Below, piece after piece: positions 24,236 through 33,696 of a stretch of 36,726 nucleotides of DNA. The translations under genes and the position numbers were made by a program. The number at the start of each line of letters is the position of its first letter. The stretch's first letter is position 1. The DNA comes from Priapulus caudatus (Eukaryota; Priapulida; Priapulimorpha; Priapulimorphida; Priapulidae): positions 562,905-599,630 of the forward strand of contig NW_014577217.1 of assembly GCF_000485595.1 (NCBI RefSeq), in the 5' to 3' direction. The notes beneath the pieces were generated by a model. The model searched no databases. It saw only the letters and a list, made by a program, of their open reading frames with translations, and had not been told where the DNA came from.

Positions 24236-26912
24236 CTTGGAATTTGACGTTTAGTACGTTTTACATTTCAGGAACAACAAAACAGGAATCATCATCGAAA
24301 TGCATGGAAAGCCTGTTTTGCTGTTGTTGTAGCGAGCCCGTGAAATCGCACGATCTGGTTCATTTAGGTTGTATTACAAGGATATCACCAAGAAAACCAT
24401 TTGGTTTCTCGCACCCCCCTCCGAGTACGAATATTTTAGGCGTACATAATAACGCCGTAAATCTTTAAAGCTAGGTTACTAGTTTTACCATTTTACGTTA
24501 CTTCGTTCTATCACATAAACGCAGCCTCCTATATACAGTGTTGTAATAGTATTGGTATAGCTATTATAAGCCAAAGACAGGCATTTCCATGGAGCGGTGT
24601 CAAGCTCTTTATTAGCATTCAAAGATGGCTATACATGGAATGCTTTCCAGCCCATGTGATCACCGGTTTACGCCTCGCACTATATTGTGGCGTATCACTA
24701 CGCTAGTGCTTGTGAACGCATATCACCACAAGTGTAACGCATAAGTACATGTATGCGTGCGTGTACGTGTGTGTGTGCGCGCGTGCGTGTGAGTGTGTGC
24801 ATCCCTTACGCTGTAGCAACGGTAAAAGTAATTTCAGCGACATCTGATTTACGTACCAACTTGGTACTCAATAATGTAGACATTTTACTGTAGAATACCA
24901 GCGTATTGAACAGATTTGTGTAACTCTAGGTTACACTCTGTACGTTTTCGATTTTTTTTTACACAGTCATTGATTAGATGTGTGTGCTGTTCTGTTTGAC
25001 GAGATGAGCTGTAGATGTCCTTAATTATAGGCTGACTAAATTCAATGATATTCAGTTCGATCGAACGTTATTCTTAACCGCCACGGTCTAAAAATGGAGG
25101 AACTTCTATCTTTCCATTCGAGAAACATCCATTATCACCAAGGCCTACATATATGACCGTTCGTATACCTATGATTAATTGATTATATAGAAGAGGAGGG
25201 GGAGAGTGGGGCCACCTGCAAGAGGGAGAGAGTGTTAGTGCTATTTTGTAATTTTGAAATGGTGGCGGCGTGATAATATATGATTCTGTATTTACCGAGA
25301 ATCACGGACTGTTACGCTAGATGTATTAGGTAAATAGTGCTGATTCCGATTGCATCCGCCCGTCCAGGTTTCTAGCAACCATCAATTTCTGCGGAATCGT
25401 AACTATAGGTATAACAACAGCTGTACGTGGCTTAAAGTAGTAAAGCACTCGTAGGGACAATTTAATGAAGATTAACGAATTGCGCAAGCGGGTATAATTT
25501 ATACCGGACGTAGAGTTATCATACTTCTGATATTTTCATACCTGGCATCAGTCACTGAATAGTGGTGGGAAATTGCATAGGCTACATTTATTGCTATTAA
25601 GTAATTTGCGACAAGGGGTGGTGTCAACAGTATAAGCAGAACCGGAATAACAATATTTCAAATGTGATCATCCGGTGCTTCCGCAATTAACTAATAGCGT
25701 AATTGGTCATTATTATAATTCTTTATTGTACCACTGTATGATTCTGCTTAAAGATGAATTCCTTCGTAAACCTTTGCAACAAATCATAGTCGATACCCCG
25801 TATATATTAAACTTTACTATACATGATTGTTACCATTGAAATGGAAACTGTACAAGTCAGTAGCATGCCAGTTCTACCTCAAAGTAAATACCAACTCAAA
25901 AATCGAATTTCACAGAGGTTTGTGAGATGCCGGTAATCTGTGTACACACGCAAACACGTGCACGCACACGCACACGCACGCACGCACACATACACACACA
26001 CACGCGCGCGTGCAGTTATTGGAGACGACACGACCTCTCAAGGAACGGCAAAAATTAAATTGCATGGATAGCATTCATTCCAATAGTTATACTTTCTAGA
26101 CGAAACCTTGAAGGGAAGTGCAAGCGTACAACGCGTGAACGTTAATTTTAGACGAAATTTTTGTTTGGCAACGCGTACGCGTCTTTAAAACAGACGTTTG
26201 TTCACTAGGTATTTGCATGGAATTTTAACGGCACACCCGCGAAGCACTTGCGGGTTACATTACGAATAGCGATACACCACTATAATACCGCTGCCGTCGG
26301 AGAGTTTAGCCAACATTGTGATGCAGCTATCATAGTTACGTTGTGCGACCGGCCAATCTCATATCGAGAGCATTCACTGTGTTCGGAAACCCATCGCACA
26401 CGTTTGCAAATGATCCGTAAATGACATCTTGACTATAGGTGCCATTAATGATTCTCTTTACCGACAACGTGGGAATTTGTTGTAGCGTAAATGCAGGATC
26501 GTAACGACGAGACATAACCCTCTGTGCGTCTGTAAAAGCAGCTCTATACCGAAAACGGCATTTCGATGGATGCATCCCACGAGACCGCGATATACTCATC
26601 TCATAAATAGCTCAGCAAAATGCAGCCGGCATTAGAGTAATTATCATCACGCATTTTAGCGTTTCCGTTAACCATATAAAGTTGTAATAACTATACCTTG
26701 TAATTTCAGTTTCATTGTTTGCAAAATGTTGCTTTTGTGTTGCTACTCGTAATGTGCTTCCTGGACGTAAGCATTATCAGTCAAAATCTGAAAATCTGAA
26801 ATTGTTTGTAAACTTGAATTCCCGCGCTACTCCTATAATTATATATTATCTAACGCTGACAGAAGTACCCGTAAAGGATTTCGTAGTGCATCATTTATGC
26901 TCCCTACGGCGA
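24236..26912 (-). repeat. Duplicated block C, copy 2, inverted in place
   Basis: Reverse complement of 16582-19064 with one insertion at 24542-24735. The left edge is CTTGGAATTTGACG and the right edge CTCCCTACGGCGA. One base (T at 16581) of the copy-1 B/C border is missing here. Confidence 0.92.
24537..24735. mobile_element. Solo-LTR-like insertion (189 bp) with 5-bp target duplication
   Basis: The insert at 24542-24730 begins TGTAATAG and ends CACCACA, the TGT...ACA borders of retrotransposon long terminal repeats. It is flanked by AGTGT at 24537-24541 and 24731-24735. The allelic site in block C copy 1 (about 18750-18765) has the uninterrupted ACAGTGTAACG with a single AGTGT. It contains TATAAG near its start and a CTTTATTAG motif, compatible with promoter and polyadenylation signals. 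No internal coding region or second LTR is present, so I call it a solo LTR. A short non-autonomous transposon with 5-bp duplications is the alternative. Confidence 0.8.
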
Positions 26913-27004
26913 CATAAAAATAGACAGGCGCTAATGTTTTCAAGCGCAAGCAGCTCTAAAGTGTCACCTCTGAGGAGCCTCTCGCTGCATGCGAAGATGC
27001 AACA

Positions 27005-27289
27005 TGTTCTGCTAGCATCTATGACAAATACGACATACGCATATATACGCTCTCCTATGACACTATTTGTCATAGGAAGATTCTTCCTATGCCAAATATT
27101 GGCGAGTCAACTTTGTTCCGCTTTACAGCTGAAATTCACTGCTTGCGTTCATGTTAGCGCTCCTAAACTCCTATGATGCGCACAATACATACAACAATAT
27201 TTGTCATAGGAAGAATCTTCCTATGACAAATAGTGTCATAGGAGAGCGTATATGCGTATGTCGTATTTGTCATAGAAGCTAGCAGAACA
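27005..27289. mobile_element. Fold-back element, copy 2
   Basis: Same as 19157-19441, with arms from TGTTCTGCTAGC to GCTAGCAGAACA. Confidence 0.8.
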
Positions 27290-28004
27290 GGCTGGAAAAT
27301 GATACATCCTTGCTGGTGTCATGCACTGTCTCGGCTTGTAAATAGCTCTCTCACTTTAGGCACGCACGTTAAGCGCTACTGGCAAGTAGTAACTATCCGG
27401 TATTCGTTTTAAATAGCCGAAGTACAGCTTGTATTTCGTGTACTAAGCTCAACCTCCGTATTCGCAAGATTAGCAAAATCTATCAGATCTTTCGTCGTTG
27501 CTTCGAAGCATGATAAACGGCTAATGGGCAGGTGGATGGCAACGGCTGCGAAAACCACACCTTTCAGGCGAAAATGTGTGCGCTAGCAAATTCCTCTTGA
27601 CTTCCCATATCTAAGACTCTTTGAAACGTAGATCCATGACATAAAATCACGTGTGTATTTTCGGATTAACATAAATGAAGAGATCCACTCCCGTAATCCT
27701 GATTTGATTGACAAGCGGTCTTAATTTTCGATATTCTTGCGGGATCGATTGTAATCAGTTTACATGTTTTACATTATTAAATTTTGCTTCACTCGCGCGA
27801 GATTGGCTCAAGGTTCACTGGTCGTGTGTGTTTTTATCACTAAACAGTGACGTCAGTGTAGTATGCCATTGCTTTCTAAAAGTGATTAAGATTAGATGGG
27901 TTTTGCCAAACCTGTCTGTCGGCGAAACTGCGAGCAAACAAAATGGTAACTGTAGAATCAGTAGGGAAAGGCACCCCACCTGACAAAGACGTCGGTCAGA
28001 ATGC

Positions 28005-28005
<1 letters not shown>

Positions 28006-28050
<45 letters not shown>
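28006..28050. repeat. (TA)n microsatellite
   Basis: TA tract at the right end of block D. An AAT-rich run follows at about 28178-28230. Confidence 0.95.
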
Positions 28051-28058
<8 letters not shown>

Positions 28059-28487
28059 TATCTACTATTCCTTACACAGAACGCGTAATTAATAACTGTG
28101 GGGTATGGGTATTGTTGCAAATATCCTCAGCAATACGTGCACGTACATCGCTTGGTGGGAGCGGCACAGAGTTCTAATAATATATAATAATAATATAATA
28201 ATAAATATATAATAATAATAATATAATAGTAATATTGCGCAGTTGATATCTATTATAGCGGTGTAATGTATGTGCGCGCACCGGCAAATGTGTGCGTGGA
28301 CACGTGCGTGCATGTCTTTCCTGTGTGTTCGTGCCCGCGTGCGTGCTCGCGTGCGGGCATGCGTGCGTGGAGTGTGCTGGTGTGCGTATAGTTAGTAAAT
28401 AAAATATGTTTATCTCAAGTGTAATCTTTATTGTAGGTCTCTAACTATATTACTCCACCTGTAACACTGCTGTTTTCTCTCTTGCAG

Positions 28488-28578
28488 ATTCATGATGGTA
28501 CTCATATGCCTTATATTCAGTGTTCTTTCAACGATAGACCAATACGAAAATTTTGCACAGAAATCTCTATTCTGGATG
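28488..28578 (+). CDS. KCNQ1: KCNQ1-like channel exon 2: end of S1 and S1-S2 loop
   Basis: This partial coding exon belongs to a voltage-gated K+ channel of the plasma membrane. After one base completing a codon from exon 1, it reads FMMVLICLIFSVLSTIDQYE and then NFAQKSLFWM, closely matching human KCNQ1 exon 2. The exon is 91 bp, the length I recall for human exon 2, and ends in phase 0 at ATG. The acceptor is a good polypyrimidine tract (TGTTTTCTCTCTTGCAG) and the donor is GTATGT. It encodes the C-terminal half of the first voltage-sensor helix and the loop to S2. The upstream exon with the N-terminus and early S1 is not found anywhere in the window. Confidence 0.95.
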
Positions 28579-29590
28579 GTATGTTCATTTGCAGTTGTTT
28601 ATTGTTACGTTCTTCCAGGTGTGAAATTGGCTAATCGATCTAAAGCAACATCATTCTTTCATATATGATTTCATCAGAAGTAGGCCTACTTGAATAGAGT
28701 TTTATTTTTATTCTGATTTATTACTTCTGCTTTTTATGCAGTATCGTGTTATAGGGTTGTAGAGCTGCTGACTACTTCATGAAACATTTGCTTTACAATA
28801 TTCTGTCATATTATATGTAGTGCATTCATTATCTTAGTTGATTATGTATGTGACATAGCCACAGTTGTGTTATTCATGTTATCATGTAATTACAAAACAC
28901 TCCTGTAGCGGACTATAGTTGCTGCAAGAATGTTAAATCTTAAGAGTGCAAAACATGGAAATAAATTAATAGAGATAGAAGTAAAACTGAAAGAGGTTGA
29001 TGATAATTTTCCACTAACCATGATTTTCCAGTAACCTGACGCTACTCCCAAGTTTTTTAAATATTTCTCTGATTCCGTTGTGGTACATTAGCAGATGTGT
29101 TCAAACAAATGTCACATTGGATTATTAATTCCTTTCATATTTATCCGATTAGCCTGTTTACAAATCTTATTTTTAGATTAATAATTCCAAGTGCTAATAA
29201 TATTACCTTATTATTTAACAATTATTCAACAAGATTCACCGAGCCTGAGGCGAATAATTGTTTTAGTATCATTGCCCGAGTACTTTACATCTTTGGTACT
29301 TTTAGGGACAGCATTTTCTTTAAATTTGTCAATTTCGGCTTCCGTAACATTTACAAATCTAGCCGCCATTTTTGGCGCCACTACAATGTAAATCCTAGAG
29401 GTGATTATCGAAAAATAATCACCTAGGTCTCGACCAATCAGCGCGCAGGATTTCCTATAATCACTCGGGCGATGATACTAATAGGTATTATTAGTTCTTG
29501 ATAATTCTCGTCCCATTAGCGACTGAGCAGACTTAACAGCTATCTAGACTGAGTATGAGAACGCTTCCCCTGCAGGGCATTTCTCACTAC
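28579..29590. other. Intron 2, 5' part: no further gene
   Basis: Intronic sequence after the GTATGT donor. A small hairpin at about 29392-29426 has arms AGGTGATTAT and ATAATCACCT. A 23-bp stretch at 29480-29502 (AATAGGTATTATTAGTTCTT) recurs inverted at 31781-31803. Confidence 0.6.
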
Positions 29591-29594
29591 ACAG

Positions 29595-29682
29595 CAGGGG
29601 CGGATCCAGAGGGGGGGTCGAGGGGGTCCGGACCCCCCCTTTATACCACAAAAAATAGAAGAAGCATACACGCACGCACGCG

Positions 29683-29744
<62 letters not shown>

Positions 29745-30115
29745 CACACACACACAGACACTTCTCTTATATTGTCTCCATAAAAAAATCTTGTTTAACG
29801 CTAGTTTTTCTGATAAAGATTTACTTATATATATGTAAATTCGTTATAAAAACCTAGAAATGGGCAAAGAGGGGTCCGCAGGCGTCCGGGGGACCGGATC
29901 TGATACATTTGTGCATTCTATACATCAAAATTACTGCTCAGATGCTCTCAGAATGCACCAATTTAAAAAAAAAAATATTGGGGAGGTCCCCTAAACCCCC
30001 CCCCCCCTAAGTGGCCTTCGGCAGCTTTTTAAAACACCAGAAAAAGTAAGCAGGAAAAGGTGCCCTTTATTTCTTCCTGGACACCCCCTTTTCAAAAATA
30101 CTGGATCCGCCCCTG
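29595..30115. mobile_element. Non-autonomous DNA transposon with CAGGGGCGGATCCAG ends
   Basis: Terminal inverted repeats CAGGGGCGGATCCAG (29595) and CTGGATCCGCCCCTG (ending 30115), with G-rich/C-rich subterminal runs, enclose 521 bp including a (CA)n tract. CACTAC occurs close outside both ends but not at an exact target duplication. The terminal motif is typical of hAT-like non-autonomous elements abundant in marine invertebrates. No transposase is present. Confidence 0.7.
29667..29758. repeat. (CA)n microsatellite inside the transposon
   Basis: CGCACG, GCGC and then pure CA repeats. Both strands give spurious frames. Confidence 0.95.
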
Positions 30116-30689
30116 ACACACTACGATTACATTCAAGCTATCTTAATTCTATGTATTTGTCTCCGCCCCACCTGTTTTTCTGCGTCTGTGTATAACACAG
30201 ATCACAGAAATGGGGATTATATGACATTTTGTCAATCGCCCACACGTGGTTACTTTCTCACGGCGGTTACTGAAATTATATATGGTTGGTGGCTGGACCG
30301 CTAGGTGCTGCCACCTTGTGATAGGTAATGACATATTCCGCGTTGATGTACGAAATATCAATCGGGGTCACCAGTCTGGCTCTGATATGAGCGATTCATA
30401 CATGTTTTTACGGACATGTTTGATTTCCACTACTTGCGAAGCATGTTTACAATTTTAGCATGTTTAAATTTTGTTATGATATAGTAAGGTTTAACGTATA
30501 GGTTTATTGCCAGATTTCACACCTGCGCAGAACCGTGTGAAAAACGTCTTTGCCTATTAACTTAGCGCGTCTAGACACCAACAAAAAACCACTGTATAGC
30601 GATGTTTCATGTTTATAAACATTGACGTCATATGCGCACATGCGCAGTTTAACGGTTGGCAGCAAGCAGATGCGTGGTATTGTTAGATA

Positions 30690-30980
30690 CAAGCACACGC
30701 ACGCACGCACGCACGCACGTGTACGTACATACGCACGCACGTGTACGTACACACGCACGCACGCACGTGTACGTTCACACGCACGCACACACTCATGCAC
30801 GCACGTGTACGTGCACACGCACGCACGTGTACGTGCGCACGCACGTGTACCTGCACACACACGCACGTACGCACGCACGCACACATGCACACACGTGTAC
30901 CTGCACACACACGCACGTACGCACGCACGCACACATGCACACACGTGTAGCTGCACACGCACACACGCACGCACGCACAG
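30690..30980. repeat. CA/CG alternating minisatellite with GTGTACGT inserts
   Basis: ACGCACGC repeats are interrupted regularly by ACGTGTACGT palindromes. The right part contains three tandem 50-bp copies starting with ACGTGTA at 30843, 30893 and 30943. It is purine-pyrimidine alternating throughout and could adopt Z-DNA. Confidence 0.9.
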
Positions 30981-31069
30981 CGGGTTTCAGCTAGTACATA
31001 TTAAAAGTAGAAACAATTAAGAACTATTTAAGAACCTTTTGAGCCTAATTTTTCAGTAAGCACCATTTA

Positions 31070-31116
31070 TATAAGAACATGTTGAGGCTAACTTGGAAAA
31101 ATCTATGTTCTTATAC
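31070..31116. repeat. Short inverted repeat
   Basis: TATAAGAACAT at about 31070 is mirrored by ATGTTCTTATA at about 31106. Possibly the ends of a tiny hairpin element; no target duplication seen. Confidence 0.4.
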
Positions 31117-31245
31117 GCGGGTTTTTACTGTAGCGTACGTTAGTTCTAGAGCTATCTCTGTCACAGCGCCGTTTCTTATGTATATGATAGAACGTAACCT
31201 AGCAACTGCAACACATGTTTGTAGTTATCTGCCAGCTGACTGCCT

Positions 31246-31396
31246 GCTGTCCTCCGCTATTTAGCGGAGGCATAGCGGAGCGTTCGTGAAACAGGAGTTG
31301 TCCGTTCGCTAAGTTCTCCGTTTTGCCTCCGTTCGCTAAAGAGCGAACGGAGAACTTAGCGGAGAACTTTAACGGAGCTTTGTGAAACGCGCCCCA
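31246..31396. mobile_element. Fold-back element rich in CTCCGCTA/TAGCGGAG motifs
   Basis: Nested inverted repeats: CCTCCGCTATTTAGCGGAGG near 31250 is itself palindromic, and GTTCGCTAAGTTCTCCG (about 31308) is mirrored by CGGAGAACTTAGCG (about 31349). GTGAAAC occurs near both ends. It looks like a degenerate fold-back transposon. A separate transposon-end motif, CAGGCCCGTAGC, follows directly at about 31396. Confidence 0.6.
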
Positions 31397-31780
31397 GGCC
31401 CGTAGCTATAGGGGATGGGTCCGATGTCGGAGGGGTCGAACGACCTTCCTGTTTATCAGATAGTGGTCCGATTTTTCACGGCAGTTATTTTTCCAATTAT
31501 CCATCTAAACGTGTTATAAACTATTCATAATTACCATTTTCTTCAGTGAACTAAATAATGCATACGCATTTGTTGTACATACCGAATTAAGAGGTCTAAG
31601 CAAAAAAATGGAGAGAGATATAGGCCTACTAGTTAGGATTTCGTTTGCTTATAGCTAGCTGTCAGGGACGACCCGTGTGACGAAACTCCTATAGGCCTAC
31701 TATTGTCTTTAGTCAAGCAGCCGCGTGATTTCCAATCGAAACGATTTGGCAGTCTGCCAGTATGCAGGCAATCTAGTCAT

Positions 31781-31870
31781 ATCAAGAACTAATAATGCCT
31801 ATTATTATTATCATTATTGCGTATTCTTAATAATACCTATTATATTAGCGAGGTATTATTCGCTCTTGAT
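31781..31870. mobile_element. 90-bp hairpin element with ATCAAGA ends
   Basis: ATCAAGAACTAATAATGCC on the left is mirrored by GGTATTATTCGCTCTTGAT on the right (about 16 of 19 pairs). The left terminal motif is found inverted at 29480-29502, so it is dispersed. I see no clean target duplication. Confidence 0.5.
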
Positions 31871-32126
31871 GGTAATACATCAAGGAGCTGCTGCAACCAT
31901 ATCTTATAGCGCACATGTTCAAAAAAACAAAAAGAAAAGTACGAGTCCGAGATAGAAATATAATAATATAGCATTATGTATAACGTTATCAAATGGCAAA
32001 ATACCAGGCGTACTGTGTGTAGATATAGAATATATAATGCCAGGCTACATAAACTCATCCCTATTAGCAATTTCACCTTCTCAGATATGCTGCGTATGAT
32101 GCAGGTCTAAACATTGACAAAATAGT

Positions 32127-32291
32127 ATGATGAGATCATCATTGAGTGAGGAGAGGCTCTCTGCTCTCGCCATGATACAAACGCACTATGACACGTATCA
32201 TGTAGATCTAGAAGAGGCTGTCAACATCATCACCATACTCCATTCAATGAAACTATACCCAGACAAACTGCACCCAAACATCATACTATGA
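32127..32291 (+). pseudogene. Probable hAT-type transposase C-terminal relic
   Basis: A 54-codon open stretch includes SLSEERLSALAMIQTHYDTY and then a leucine- and proline-containing tail ending in a stop. The ERLSALAMI motif resembles the C-terminal dimerisation segment of hAT transposases and related ZMYM1-like proteins, whose last helix commonly reads (S)xxRLxxLAL. No DDE catalytic part, BED finger or terminal repeats are recognisable nearby, and an in-frame stop (TGA) lies just upstream at 32115. It sits in KCNQ intron 2 and is most likely a dead fragment. The assignment rests on a short motif and is tentative. Confidence 0.4.
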
Positions 32292-32615
32292 CTTACGGTA
32301 GAAGCTACTGTCAGTTCTAGGGAGTTTTTCATGCTTGGCTTTATTTCATATGAGGGTGACAAAGACTTCTGAACATGTTTATGTGTTCCGCAATGCACTG
32401 ATTATACGTGCTTTGACCTCGTCGGGGTTGTACATCATTGTACACATAGTTTATTCAAAAGTAAAAGATTCTGAAGGTATTTATAGGGTGAATCTGTGGC
32501 ATTGTTGCGTTCATGCAGTACACTGACTAAGTTGGCTGGCTCCAAAGGTCCACCTTCTGACGAAAAAGACCCATGCCTCTTGGAATGCTCGCTACGCGGG
32601 GCTATAATTAATACT

Positions 32616-32703
32616 CAAGATGTGTGCGTGTGCATGTGCATGTGCGTGTACGTGCGTGCGCGCGTGTGTGTGTGCGTGCGCGCGCGTGTGTGTGTGTGTG
32701 CGC
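32616..32703. repeat. (GT)n/(GC)n microsatellite
   Basis: TGTGCGTG-type alternating tract within intron 2. Confidence 0.93.
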
Positions 32704-32927
32704 AAATTCAGTCTTGGCAGGACTTCCTTTGTCCTTGCAGCATTTAATATATCTTTATTACCATTGGCGATCAGCTTGTTGGTAATTTATCTGGCGAATA
32801 GGAATTTCTATAGCTAGGCAGAAACGTATGTCTGTGTTCTCTTTCAGCCTTTACCCGGTGTCTCGAACATTTCGTTGCAAACATATTTTCCTATAATAAA
32901 TTCCCAGTTTCCTTGCTCATGCTGTAG

Positions 32928-33023
32928 GGAATTCTAGGATCTGGGTTTGCCTTGAAAGTTCAGCAGAAGCAAAGACAGAAGCATTTCAACAGACAGATTC
33001 CAGCTGCAGCATCTCTCATACAG
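32928..33023 (+). CDS. KCNQ1: KCNQ1-like 'exon 8' (S6 end and proximal C-terminus), out of order
   Basis: This 96-bp open exon reads [17 protein letters not shown] and then [15 protein letters not shown]. As far as I recall, all 32 residues equal human KCNQ1, where the exon is also 96 bp. It encodes the intracellular end of S6 and the start of helix A, which binds calmodulin. The acceptor TTTCCTTGCTCATGCTGTAG is good; the donor GTCTGT is GT but weaker than consensus. Both borders are phase 0. In the normal gene this exon lies after the pore, yet here it is on the + strand between exon 2 and exon 3. Because exon 2 ends and exon 3 begins in phase 0, including it would keep frame and insert 32 residues. 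Flanking introns argue against a processed pseudogene. Assembly misplacement, a duplicated exon or true scrambling are all possible. Confidence 0.9.
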
Positions 33024-33059
33024 GTCTGTCAAATGTGTTTACGTTTATCCTAGTGAATA

Positions 33060-33358
33060 AATCTTGTTCGGAGTGGGAGTGGGAAAGCGACAGTGAGAAA
33101 GACGAAAGGAGGGAGACAGAGCAAGAATTAAAGAAAAAAAGGGAAGGAGAGAGAAAAACGGAGTGAGTGAAGGAGAGAGAAAAACGGAGTGAGTGAAATA
33201 GAGAGAAGAGAGAGGGGAGGGGAGAGAATAGGAGACGAGTGGGAAAGGAAGAGTGAAGAGAAATAGGAACGGAGAGACAAACATACAGGGTGGGATGCGG
33301 GAGAACGAGGAACGAGTAGTGAGGCAAATAGAGGAGGAATGAAGAAAAACAGGAGACA
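33060..33358. repeat. Purine-rich (GA) tract, ~300 bp
   Basis: The + strand is almost all A and G from 33070 to 33350. It includes two direct copies of GAGAGAGAAAAACGGAGTGA near 33145 and 33173. The minus-strand frames here are Ser/Leu/Phe-rich artefacts. Such strand-asymmetric tracts can form triplexes. Confidence 0.9.
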
Positions 33359-33364
33359 TCATCT

Positions 33365-33412
33365 TATGTGTGTGCGTACGTGCGTGCGTCCGCGCATGTG
33401 TGCAAGTGTATG
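33365..33412. repeat. Short (GT)/(GC) alternating tract
   Basis: TGTGTGCGTACGTGCGTGCG-type sequence following the GA tract. Confidence 0.7.
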
Positions 33413-33587
33413 CGTATAAAATGACTTATGCCTATATCTATAGAGAATGTATACAGAAATAGCGGAATACAGTGAAAACGTTTGTGCAAAATTATATTGC
33501 GGCGTTCTTTTGATATGCTGTCAACCCGTTTTATATGTAATTAACATGTGTCATTTAACATTTAACATTAATTAGCATTATCCAAAA

Positions 33588-33694
33588 CTACGTGTGAACG
33601 CTGTTTAACTCAAGGTCACGCTATACGCGTACCGTACGGAGTCCGTAAGATACGCGTTCGAAACTGCGTTTTACGGTACGTGTGAACGCGCTAT
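33588..33694. repeat. Degenerate inverted/direct repeat cluster with CGTGTGAACGC motif
   Basis: ACGTGTGAACGC occurs at about 33590 and 33679, flanking TACGCGTACCG and CGGTACG-type inverted motifs. It resembles a decayed fold-back element. Confidence 0.4.
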
Positions 33695-33696
33695 AG

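Larger units (their letters stand above)
26913..28050 (+). repeat. Duplicated block D, copy 2
   Basis: Direct repeat of 19065-20207. Here the (TA)n tract is crossed and the sequence continues into unique DNA at about 28051. It includes the second copy of the fold-back element. Confidence 0.93.

Noticed and set aside
1-28487. KCNQ exon 1 (N-terminus and first half of S1)
   Set aside because: I searched for the WKCFVYHFAV-type end of exon 1 and its splice donor and found nothing convincing; it is probably left of the window.
29555-29600. Possible acceptor CCCCTGCAG/GG followed by coding sequence like the ALPAGIL of S6
   Set aside because: The following frame does not continue as KCNQ sequence; it is the flank of the CAGGGGCGGATCCAG transposon.
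29595-30115. An 8-bp target duplication around the CAGGGGCGGATCCAG element
   Set aside because: CACTAC occurs near both ends but offset by several bases; the immediate flanking 8-mers do not match.
32928-33023. The misplaced KCNQ exon as a processed pseudogene
   Set aside because: It ends exactly at exon borders with a polypyrimidine acceptor and a GT donor and carries no neighbouring exon sequence, which retrocopies would show.
33016-33362. Minus-strand Ser/Leu/Phe-rich frames of ~105 codons
   Set aside because: They are the complement of the GA-rich tract and have low complexity.
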